This document shows, piece after piece, positions 16,040-23,837 of a stretch of 35,792 bases of DNA; positions within the stretch are counted from its first letter, which is position 1, and each line of letters begins with the position of its first letter. The notes under the pieces were generated by a model. That model worked only from the letters and a program-made list of their open reading frames with translations. It was not told the origin of the DNA and searched no databases. The translations under genes were made by a program, and so were the position numbers. Origin of the DNA: Bacteroidia bacterium (GTDB taxonomy: Bacteria; Bacteroidota; Bacteroidia; Bacteroidales; UBA932); assembly GCA_021153285.1 (NCBI GenBank), contig JAGKTT010000033.1, positions 1 to 35,792 of the forward strand. Direction: 5' to 3'.

Positions 16040-16810
16040 ATGAAAAGATATATTCTGGCAATTGCAGCAGCAGTTTTATGCTGCATTACCGCTTCTGCAA
16101 TCCCATCACGTCCAAGCCCGGCGAGACTGGTAAATGATCTGGCCGGTCTATTCACAGATCAGCAGGAAACAGAACTGGAACGGATGCTTGTAGCATTCGA
16201 TGATTCCACTTCCAATCAGATAGCAGTCGTAACGGCCAATGATCTGGAGGGCTACGAAGCATCCGAATATGCCACCCGCATAGGCATCGACTGGGGCGTG
16301 GGTTCCGAGAAATTCGACAACGGCATAGTAATCCTGGTAAAGCCTAAAACATCTTCAGCCGGACAGGTTTTCATTGCTGTAGGCTACGGACTGGAGGGAG
16401 CAATTCCTGACGCATATGCAAAAAGAGTCATAAACGATGAAATGATTCCTCGTTTTATGGAAAATGATTATTACGGAGGAGTCTATGATGCCTGTGAAGT
16501 GCTGATGAAGCTGGCTTCAGGAGAGATCTCTCAGGTCAGGGAATATGAAGAAGATGATGAGATATACGCCATAATCGCATTTCTGCTGATACTCGGTCTG
16601 ATACTCTATGTACTGATAAAGGCCAATAAAAACGGAGGATCCGGTGGAAACGGCGGAAGCAGAGGCAGGAACATATATACGGGTCCTATTATCACAATGG
16701 GCAATGATTACAGTAGCTGGGGCAGTTCTTCCAGAGGCGGATTCGGAGGTGGATTCGGTGGATTTGGAGGCGGCTCCTTCGGAGGAGGCGGAGCAGGCGG
16801 CAGCTGGTAG
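16040..16810 (+). CDS. YgcG-type TPM domain protein with membrane helix and Gly-rich tail
   Basis: The 256-residue protein has a signal peptide (MKRYILAIAAAVLCCITASA), a TPM domain at about residues 30-165 (LVNDLAGLFTDQQETELERM, FDNGIVILVKP, GYGLEGAIPDAYAKRVI), one transmembrane helix near 175-195 and a tail rich in Gly, Ser and Phe repeats (GGFGGGF, GGFGGGS) ending GGSW. This is the standard YgcG layout: TPM domain outside the inner membrane, low-complexity tail inside. It pairs with lemA and the soluble TPM gene. The stop lies 8 bases from the convergent lolA-like gene. Confidence 0.93.
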   Translation: MKRYILAIAAAVLCCITASAIPSRPSPARLVNDLAGLFTDQQETELERMLVAFDDSTSNQIAVVTANDLEGYEASEYATRIGIDWGVGSEKFDNGIVILVKPKTSSAGQVFIAVGYGLEGAIPDAYAKRVINDEMIPRFMENDYYGGVYDACEVLMKLASGEISQVREYEEDDEIYAIIAFLLILGLILYVLIKANKNGGSGGNGGSRGRNIYTGPIITMGNDYSSWGSSSRGGFGGGFGGFGGGSFGGGGAGGSW

Positions 16811-16818
16811 TCAGGAAT

Positions 16819-17433
16819 CTATCTCAGATCAGTAATGATCCAGTCGGAAGACAGATCGGATGGAATGAACGAAGTCCTGGCCTTCAACGGCTGAAGCTGC
16901 ATCGACAGCACATTAATCTTCATTACGCTTCCGTCATCCATTGTAAACTCAGCTGTTTTCAGCACAGAATCCTTGTCAATCTCAAGTACGGCCTCGCGGA
17001 TTCCACAGGATTTGCGGGCATTCAGATGATATTTCATTCCAGATCCTGATGCAGTAGCCGACGATACTGTAAAAACCTTGTCCATATCCCGGAAGAGCAA
17101 TGCCGGGTTTGACATATAAGAGAACGAATCATTGCTGACTGGCTCTACAATGGCCTCTTTTGCCATCGGATCAAGAACCCATACTGATTCTCCGTCACAA
17201 AAAAATTCCAGTCCGGCACCCTTCATTGTGTATGAAGTACCCTGGACCTGGACTTTGCAATCCCCTTTTGATGATATTCCATCGGTCAGTAGGGTGTATT
17301 CACAATCCATTGCAACACAATTAGAGGAAAAGCCAGCATAGAGTCTATCCAGAAGAACAGGACTCTGAGCAACAAGGCTTGCCGGCAGAACAGCCAGCAA
17401 GCCTGTCACTATATATTTCAATATATCGTTCAT
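16819..17433 (-). CDS. lolA: LolA-like outer-membrane lipoprotein carrier
   Basis: The ATG at 17433 gives a 204-residue protein with a signal peptide (MNDILKYIVTGLLAVLPASLVAQ); the upstream extension of the frame lies inside ftsK and is rejected. The body has the half-barrel pattern of LolA: SSNCVAMDCEYTL, KGDCKVQVQGTSYTMKGAG, FCDGESVWVLDPMAKEAIVE and a closing SSDWIITDLR. LolA ferries lipoproteins across the periplasm. It starts one base after the ftsK stop and is almost surely translated from the same message; ftsK-lolA order is common in this phylum. Confidence 0.88.
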   Translation of the reverse strand: MNDILKYIVTGLLAVLPASLVAQSPVLLDRLYAGFSSNCVAMDCEYTLLTDGISSKGDCKVQVQGTSYTMKGAGLEFFCDGESVWVLDPMAKEAIVEPVSNDSFSYMSNPALLFRDMDKVFTVSSATASGSGMKYHLNARKSCGIREAVLEIDKDSVLKTAEFTMDDGSVMKINVLSMQLQPLKARTSFIPSDLSSDWIITDLR

Positions 17434-17434
17434 A

Positions 17435-19942
17435 CTATCGGATGAAATGTGAAAGCACTTCGTCAAGTTCTGCGAGATCAGCCACAAGTACCTGACGTGG
17501 CTTCGAACCCTCCTGCGGACCCACGATTCCAGCACCTTCAAGCTGATCCATAACACGACCTGCCCTTGCATATCCCATACCTAAACGTCGCTGCAGATCG
17601 GAAGTAGAGCCTTTCTGTGTAGTCACCACCATACGGGCCGCATCTGCAAACATAGGGTCGATGTTCTGCATATCGATATTTCCGCCTGTAATTTCTCCAT
17701 CAGGAGATTCAGGGGCAGGAAGATAATATGGTGTATTATAAGACTTCCTATGACCGGTCTGGTCTCCGATGAAACGAGTGATCTTATTGATTTCGGCCAT
17801 ACTTACATAAGCACATTGGACTCGTTCCATCTCGACTCCGGCATAGTACAGCATATCTCCCTTACCGATGAGGTTCTCAGCACCGTTCGTATCAAGAATA
17901 GTGGCAGAATCGACTCTGGACACTACTCTGAAGGCGATTCTGGTCGGGAAGTTTGTCTTGATCAGACCTGTGATGACATTGACGGATGGACGCTGGGTCG
18001 CTATGATCACGTGAATACCGGCAGCTCTACCCTTCTGGGCCAGACGCACAATGGCAGACTCGATGTTCTTGGCAGATTTCCTCGCATCCGGACCGGCTCC
18101 TCCTGCCATTGTAAGGTCAGCATACTCATCTATCACGACCACAAGGTACGGCAGGAACTTATGTCCATCCGTAGGAAGGAGATGACGGTTCTTGTATTTA
18201 TCATTATATAGTTTAAGATTATTGACGCCGGCCAAGGCAAGGAGTTTATATCGCTCATCCATCTCGACACAGAGTGAGTTAAGAATAAGCTCAGCCTGTT
18301 TTGCATCCTTTACGATAGCCTGATCACGCAGGTCATCATCGTTGGCCGCTGTAGGCATAACCGCAAGATAATGCTTAAGAAGCTCATTGTAAGCAGTAAA
18401 CTCCACCATCTTAGGGTCAATGAAAACAAACTTCAGCTCAGAAGGATGCTTCGCATAAAGAAGTGAAGATATTATCACATTGAGTCCCACGGACTTACCC
18501 TGCTGGGTAGCACCGGCTACCAAAAGATGCGGAGCTGAAGCCAGATCGAAAGTCTTCACCTTCCTTGTAATGGTATATCCTATGGCAATCGGGAGTTCAT
18601 ACTTGGTATTTCTGAAAGCATCATCATTGAGAGCCTTTTTGAGAGGGACGATCGAAGGTTCCCTGTTCGCCACTTCTATTCCGACACAGTCAGGCAGAAC
18701 GACCACACGTACACCCTTGGCACCCAATGCCATACCGATTTCCCTGTGAAGGTTCTCGATGGCCGACACCTTCACTCCAGGTGCAGGGACCACTTTATAA
18801 AGAGTCACGGTCGGTCCCACAACGGCAGACACCTGCACTACCTCGATCTTGTAGTTCATCAAGGTAGCTCTGATCCTGTTGTTATTGATTTCAAGCTCCT
18901 CCTTTGAAACTGAATGCTGACCATCCACATAGTCATCCAAGAGATCGATAGAAGGGAACTCGTACTTCTCGAGTTCTGCTCTGTTGTCAATCCGTTCGAG
19001 TTCTTCTGTCACGACTTCATCCGGATCGTAATTCCTTATGATTTCAATCCCCGCCTGACCATCATCCTTTTCTTCACCTTTATCCGGACCTTCGTTCTGT
19101 TCCGGCTCCTGAGGGCCTTCGATTATGATTTCAGGAGTTTCAGGCTGCTCCGGTCCATTGTCACCTTCGGGCACGACATCAGAGTCTCCGGCAATGACTT
19201 CCTCCTCCGGTGATGGATTTTCTGTATCAGCCGTTTCATCAGATGGAGTGTCTTCCCCGCTGGAAACGTCACGGAGAGAATTTACATCAAACTCCTCGAT
19301 CGAGGTCGTCTGCTTCTCCTTCATTCCCGCAACAGCAAACCAATGAGCGAAACGTCCGCTGGCAAAAAGAAGCCATACTATAGTCAGGACTATCAGAATC
19401 ACGCCTAAGACAATCCCTCCGACAAGATTGTCCATCATCTCGACCACTCCGTGTCCGGCATCACCACCAAGTCCACCTCCGAAGTATACGTCAGAAGTAA
19501 ACTGCATTGAAACGAATGCCAGGATGAGGGACGAGATGAATGCACCGCTTACGGTGATGAATGTCATCCTCAGGAATCCTATGCTCCTATTCCAGAAAAA
19601 GAGTCTGAAAGCTGAGGCTGCAAGAAGGAAGATAAGAGCAAAACTGCCCAATCCGAGGAAACGGCACACAAGGAAATGCCCCCAGCGATAACCGATCTTT
19701 CCGGCAGCGTTGGACACTTCCACTCCCTTATCCAGCATATCAGGAGATGACATAAGGCTCTGGTCTTCCTGCCAGGTCATCAGGTAAGACACTGAAGCCA
19801 CAAGGGTGAATATCGCAAAGACAGCGACAATCAGACCTGTTATCTTGAAAATGAGCGATTTCCTATCCGGATCCATATTAGAAAAGAATGAGAAGCGATC
19901 ACGCTTCTCTTTCTTCTTATTTATCTTCTTACTCTGAGCCAT
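17435..19942 (-). CDS. ftsK: DNA translocase FtsK/SpoIIIE
   Basis: The product is 835 residues, the usual Bacteroidota length. There are about four N-terminal membrane helices (residues 30-195), an acidic Pro/Glu-rich linker (about 220-310), then the translocase motor with Walker A GATQQGKSVGLN (near residue 476), Walker B-like YLVVVIDEYADL and the conserved IHVIIATQRPSVNVITG. The C-terminal winged helix gamma domain (LQRRLGMGYARAGRVMDQLE) recognises chromosomal guide sequences. FtsK pumps DNA at the septum and activates XerCD at dif. The gene lies 3 bases after the DUF4290 stop and 1 base before lolA. Confidence 0.97.
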   Translation of the reverse strand: MAQSKKINKKKEKRDRFSFFSNMDPDRKSLIFKITGLIVAVFAIFTLVASVSYLMTWQEDQSLMSSPDMLDKGVEVSNAAGKIGYRWGHFLVCRFLGLGSFALIFLLAASAFRLFFWNRSIGFLRMTFITVSGAFISSLILAFVSMQFTSDVYFGGGLGGDAGHGVVEMMDNLVGGIVLGVILIVLTIVWLLFASGRFAHWFAVAGMKEKQTTSIEEFDVNSLRDVSSGEDTPSDETADTENPSPEEEVIAGDSDVVPEGDNGPEQPETPEIIIEGPQEPEQNEGPDKGEEKDDGQAGIEIIRNYDPDEVVTEELERIDNRAELEKYEFPSIDLLDDYVDGQHSVSKEELEINNNRIRATLMNYKIEVVQVSAVVGPTVTLYKVVPAPGVKVSAIENLHREIGMALGAKGVRVVVLPDCVGIEVANREPSIVPLKKALNDDAFRNTKYELPIAIGYTITRKVKTFDLASAPHLLVAGATQQGKSVGLNVIISSLLYAKHPSELKFVFIDPKMVEFTAYNELLKHYLAVMPTAANDDDLRDQAIVKDAKQAELILNSLCVEMDERYKLLALAGVNNLKLYNDKYKNRHLLPTDGHKFLPYLVVVIDEYADLTMAGGAGPDARKSAKNIESAIVRLAQKGRAAGIHVIIATQRPSVNVITGLIKTNFPTRIAFRVVSRVDSATILDTNGAENLIGKGDMLYYAGVEMERVQCAYVSMAEINKITRFIGDQTGHRKSYNTPYYLPAPESPDGEITGGNIDMQNIDPMFADAARMVVTTQKGSTSDLQRRLGMGYARAGRVMDQLEGAGIVGPQEGSKPRQVLVADLAELDEVLSHFIR

Positions 19943-19945
19943 TTC

Positions 19946-20623
19946 TTATTTATGCTGTTTGTTACGCACCCTGTTGTTATTGTTCTTGAACCGGTTGTTC
20001 TGCTGCTTGCCTTTCTGCTGGTTCTGACCAGGACGGGCGAATACCGCTGCATTGTCAATACGGGTAAGCTGGATACCTTCCGGAACCTTGATCCTGTAGT
20101 CTGACAATTTCTCTATATCCTGGAAAATGGTCGCATCCGCCACCGTATCCTTGTTCCAGATCAGGTACTGCTGTCTCATATAGATAGCCAGCTGACGGAT
20201 CATCTCTGTCTTCACATCACCGTCCTCTTTCTGTGCAATAAGATCAATGATGCTTTCAATGTTTCTGCCGTAATGAATGGCCTTGATCGGCCTGGTATTC
20301 ACTGGAACCGGCTCAGGCTTTGTAACCAGACTTTCAGGAGAAGGCATCGGATACGGAGCATCGATATCAAGGTCAAATCCTGAGATGATGAAGAGATGGT
20401 CCCAAAGCTTATGCTCGAAATCCTCCTCCAGATGCACTGACGGATTAAGGATCTCCATCACCTTGATGATAGCCCTCGCCTGTTCATTACGCTTCTGCCT
20501 GTCCTCCACTGTCTTGAGGTAGTTCACCATCTTCTGCACATTCCTGCCATACTCAGGTATGTAAAGCCTTACTCTCTCAGTATTGTAGAGAAGCTTGCAG
20601 GTATCTATATCCTTATTCTCCAT
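19946..20623 (-). CDS. DUF4290 domain protein
   Basis: The 225-residue protein begins MENKDIDTCKLLYNTERVRL and contains PEYGRNVQKMVNYLKTVEDR and DFEHKLWDHLFIISGFDLDID, matching the Bacteroidota family DUF4290. The last 25 residues are rich in Gln, Asn, Lys and Arg (GQNQQKGKQQNNRFKNNNNR), suggesting nucleic-acid contact or disorder. No signal peptide is seen. It precedes ftsK at a 3-base gap, an arrangement typical of the phylum. Function is unknown. Confidence 0.87.
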   Translation of the reverse strand: MENKDIDTCKLLYNTERVRLYIPEYGRNVQKMVNYLKTVEDRQKRNEQARAIIKVMEILNPSVHLEEDFEHKLWDHLFIISGFDLDIDAPYPMPSPESLVTKPEPVPVNTRPIKAIHYGRNIESIIDLIAQKEDGDVKTEMIRQLAIYMRQQYLIWNKDTVADATIFQDIEKLSDYRIKVPEGIQLTRIDNAAVFARPGQNQQKGKQQNNRFKNNNNRVRNKQHK

Positions 20624-20653
20624 AAATTTCGTTTTCTATTGTATCACAACTTG

Positions 20654-20661
20654 CAAATATA
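20654..20661 (-). promoter_or_regulatory. -7 element for the DUF4290-ftsK-lolA operon
   Basis: The minus-strand sequence TATATTTG matches TAnnTTTG and lies about 30 bases before the ATG at 20623. A -33 box is not evident. Confidence 0.45.
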
Positions 20662-20696
20662 AGAAAGTGTTTTGATTTTTCTAAGAAATAATCGTA

Positions 20697-23600
20697 TCAA
20701 ATGACCTTGATTACTTCGCCTGAATGTACATACCAAAGATATGCGGAAACATCCCTATATCCCATACGCATCCACAAGCCGGCATATTTCTTCAGCTGTC
20801 CCTCATACTTGCGATAATGTTCTCCGAACTTATAATCTATGACCGTGACTACATTTCCTTTTATAACCACCCTGTCAGGACGGTACATCTGTCCGTCCGT
20901 ATCTATAAGAGTGGTTTCATTCATAACTTCTGTCACTTCACAATCAAACCAGCCGTACGGTCTGATTTCCTCCAGACGGTCACGAAGGAGAGCGAAAGTC
21001 ATCGCAAACTCATCCTGCGAGATATCCCCGGACTCAAATGACTGTCTTACAGCCTTTTCCAGATCGTCCTCGACTATCATTCCTGAAAGAATCCCGTGCA
21101 GGACGACACCCTTGATTCTGTTCGAAGCAGATATTCCGGCCTCTCCGTCCTCAGAAAAGAAATCAATGGAATCGGCGGAATACTTCAGCCTGCCTCTCTC
21201 ACGTACATCTGCCTGAGGATCCTCTTCAGCGGAATTCAAGGATATCGAAGGATATTCATTGCCGGGCGCAATTCCGAAATCCTTCACTGCACTATCCTCA
21301 TTCTTACGGAACCTTCCGAACTCTACAATTTCACCTATATCATACCTGAAGCAGTCTTCTTCGTCAATTCTGACAGCCTCTTCATAAGATGAGACGAACC
21401 AATACAGGATCTGAGAGAAATTCTTGAAGTCCGGCATCTGTCCGGCATCTACGGCCTGCATACATTTGGCAGGAGGAAGTGCTGAAATCAGGTGAACACC
21501 CAAGGCAGGTCTGGTCATAGCCACATAGAGTATGTTCATATTGTCCACCTGCTGAAGGAAATTCTCCCTGCGATAATCTTCCGAGAACAGTGAATTTACT
21601 GATTCGCTGCCTAAGGATACGTCATATACGCCTTCCGCCAGACCCTCCAGTGAGGTACCGTCCAGATCTGGCCTGCACCAGTGCTTATCCGGTTTGTAAA
21701 GAAGAATATTCTCGACAAAAGGAATGATGACATACGGGAATGCCAGTCCTTTGGACTTGTGAATGGTCATTATACGCACTGACTCACCGGAAGACGGTGA
21801 ACTGATGGAAGGATCCTCTCCTTCCCAGAATTTAAGGAAACCTCTGAGGCTGTTGCCGTTGGAAGCGGCATAATCCTGGAGCGTATCCATAAATGACTGT
21901 ATATGCAGAATCTCCCCTTTCCATACCTCCTCAGGGTCGCCTGCCTTAAGACTCCGGAGCAAGCTTTCAGCCATATCCACCAGGGAGCTGCAGGACTGAG
22001 GAACCTGAACATCAAGAGATCGTGCAAGGTATCCGTTCACTGTATCTTCAGGATTATCAGCCAGAGACATCAATGAGACCAGACGGCGTACGGTAATCGC
22101 GCCCTTGACCTTTAGGGAATCGTCTGTAACTACTGCTATACCATTGTCTATCAGATGTCTGGCTACAGCCTCGCCACTACTGTTACTTCTGACAAGAACG
22201 GCAATCTCTGATAAGCGGGCACCGGCCTCCCTGGCTTCCAGAACCCCTCCCAGGACCTTATCCAGCTCCTGATCCTTAGGACAGAAGGTCAGGCTTACAT
22301 TACCTGAATCCTTATCAGACTTACTTACTTTCTGCTGGACATCGAAGTATATTTCCGACATCGGACCGGATTCTCCGTATCCGGCAATAGCATCCAGAAC
22401 AGAAGAAACGGCCTTGAAGAAGGCATTATTGAATCCGATTATATTGGACAGACTTCGGTAGTTCGTATCAAGGACTGTCTGAGTATGTCCGGGGAATTCA
22501 TTCGGGATGCTTTCCTGCAGAAGTTTCCAGTCAGATCCTCTCCATCTGTAGATACTCTGCTTCACATCACCTACAATGAGATTGTCTCCTCCCTTGGACT
22601 CGCTTTCCTTGAGAAGAGGACTGAAGTTCTGCCACTGTACGCGTGCTGTATCCTGGAATTCGTCCAGAAGATAATGGTCATAACGCACTCCTATCTTCTC
22701 ATAGACAAACGGTGCATCCGATCCGTCTATTATATCACGAAGAATAGTATTGGAATCGTCTATGCAGAGAACATTCTTTTCCTTCATCAGCTCATTGAAT
22801 GTACGGGACAATTCACCGGCCACTCCCAGTCCGTATAGCTGTCCGTCCAGAATGCAGGCAGTATTGTAAACATCGAATTCCTTCCCGAAAAGGCTGCAGA
22901 AATCCTCCAGAGGCGCCTCCAGAAACGGATATACCAGCGGCAGAAGAGGCTTGGCCTTGGTCTTGGCAAACCACAGATCGCTGTCGGCCGCATTCTTGAA
23001 GAATGTATCCTTTGGCCTCGGTACACGGTCATTATCAGCAAGTTCCGAATAAACATAAAGTTCATTCATAAACTTATTCCTGCTCTCGACAGGGTTCACC
23101 CCAGCCTCGTGAAGGATAGTCAATGCCTTATCAGCACGTACCTTGACCTCATTTCTGAAAAGCGAAATTATTTCACGACACCTCTTCCTTATCTCAAGAA
23201 GCCTTTCCTTCGAGTAATCCTCTTCTGAATCAATACCGGCAGATTCCAGGGCTTCCTGTCTTTGGGAGGACTTCAGTCTCTTCGCCATCTCCAGAAGATT
23301 TGCATCCATACTGTAACGGCCTCCCTGTTCGATCTGCTCCAGCACATTGTCCGTCAGCCAGGTCAGAAGACTGCCGTCATCTTCGGTCAGCGCGTCAAGA
23401 ATCCTGTCCACACTTTCCGCAACAAGCGACTCCTTGTCCAGTTCCACCTGATAAGAGGCAAAATGGCCGATTTCCCGTGAAAAAGCCTTCAAGGTCTGCT
23501 GGAAGAAACGGTCAATCGTACTGACCGCAAATGCGCTGTAGTCGTGAAGGATATTGTGCAGCACTGTCTCGGCCTTCTTCTGCATATCGGCTGCAGAGGG

Positions 23601-23837
23601 AAATACAGAAGGAACGAACCAGTCAAGGTAACCGGATGACAATGGATCGGAAGCCATCAGATAGAGTTCCTTCAGGATCCTGCCTTTCATTTCATCGGTT
23701 GCCTTATTGGTAAAGGTAACTGCAAGTATGTGCCTGTAAGCATACCTGTCTTCGCTTCCCAACAGAAGGCTTATATATTTTCTGGCAAGGCTGTAGGTCT
23801 TTCCCGAGCCTGCCGATGCTTTCATTATCTGTATCAT
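20697..23837 (-). CDS. UvrD/AddA-like helicase-exonuclease
   Basis: The 1046-residue protein is a superfamily 1A helicase. Walker A is KASAGSGKTYSLARK (residues 6-20), motif II is LLDEFQDTARVQW near residue 392, and IMTIHKSKGLAFPYVIIPF and LYVAMTRPALGVHL are motifs V and VI. The C-terminus carries a RecB-type nuclease pattern: PDRVVIKGNVVTVIDYKFGE, then YEGQLKKYAGLW. Together with its partner it would resect double-strand DNA ends for RecA, like AddAB/RecBCD. The start overlaps the addB-like stop by 4 bases (ATGA), so the two are coupled. This subunit looks intact. Confidence 0.92.
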   Translation of the reverse strand: MIQIMKASAGSGKTYSLARKYISLLLGSEDRYAYRHILAVTFTNKATDEMKGRILKELYLMASDPLSSGYLDWFVPSVFPSAADMQKKAETVLHNILHDYSAFAVSTIDRFFQQTLKAFSREIGHFASYQVELDKESLVAESVDRILDALTEDDGSLLTWLTDNVLEQIEQGGRYSMDANLLEMAKRLKSSQRQEALESAGIDSEEDYSKERLLEIRKRCREIISLFRNEVKVRADKALTILHEAGVNPVESRNKFMNELYVYSELADNDRVPRPKDTFFKNAADSDLWFAKTKAKPLLPLVYPFLEAPLEDFCSLFGKEFDVYNTACILDGQLYGLGVAGELSRTFNELMKEKNVLCIDDSNTILRDIIDGSDAPFVYEKIGVRYDHYLLDEFQDTARVQWQNFSPLLKESESKGGDNLIVGDVKQSIYRWRGSDWKLLQESIPNEFPGHTQTVLDTNYRSLSNIIGFNNAFFKAVSSVLDAIAGYGESGPMSEIYFDVQQKVSKSDKDSGNVSLTFCPKDQELDKVLGGVLEAREAGARLSEIAVLVRSNSSGEAVARHLIDNGIAVVTDDSLKVKGAITVRRLVSLMSLADNPEDTVNGYLARSLDVQVPQSCSSLVDMAESLLRSLKAGDPEEVWKGEILHIQSFMDTLQDYAASNGNSLRGFLKFWEGEDPSISSPSSGESVRIMTIHKSKGLAFPYVIIPFVENILLYKPDKHWCRPDLDGTSLEGLAEGVYDVSLGSESVNSLFSEDYRRENFLQQVDNMNILYVAMTRPALGVHLISALPPAKCMQAVDAGQMPDFKNFSQILYWFVSSYEEAVRIDEEDCFRYDIGEIVEFGRFRKNEDSAVKDFGIAPGNEYPSISLNSAEEDPQADVRERGRLKYSADSIDFFSEDGEAGISASNRIKGVVLHGILSGMIVEDDLEKAVRQSFESGDISQDEFAMTFALLRDRLEEIRPYGWFDCEVTEVMNETTLIDTDGQMYRPDRVVIKGNVVTVIDYKFGEHYRKYEGQLKKYAGLWMRMGYRDVSAYLWYVHSGEVIKVI

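Noticed and set aside
16644..16835. Alternate frame over the Gly-rich tail of the YgcG-type gene
   Set aside because: The regular codon pattern of the repeats opens other frames; it has no start signal or family resemblance.
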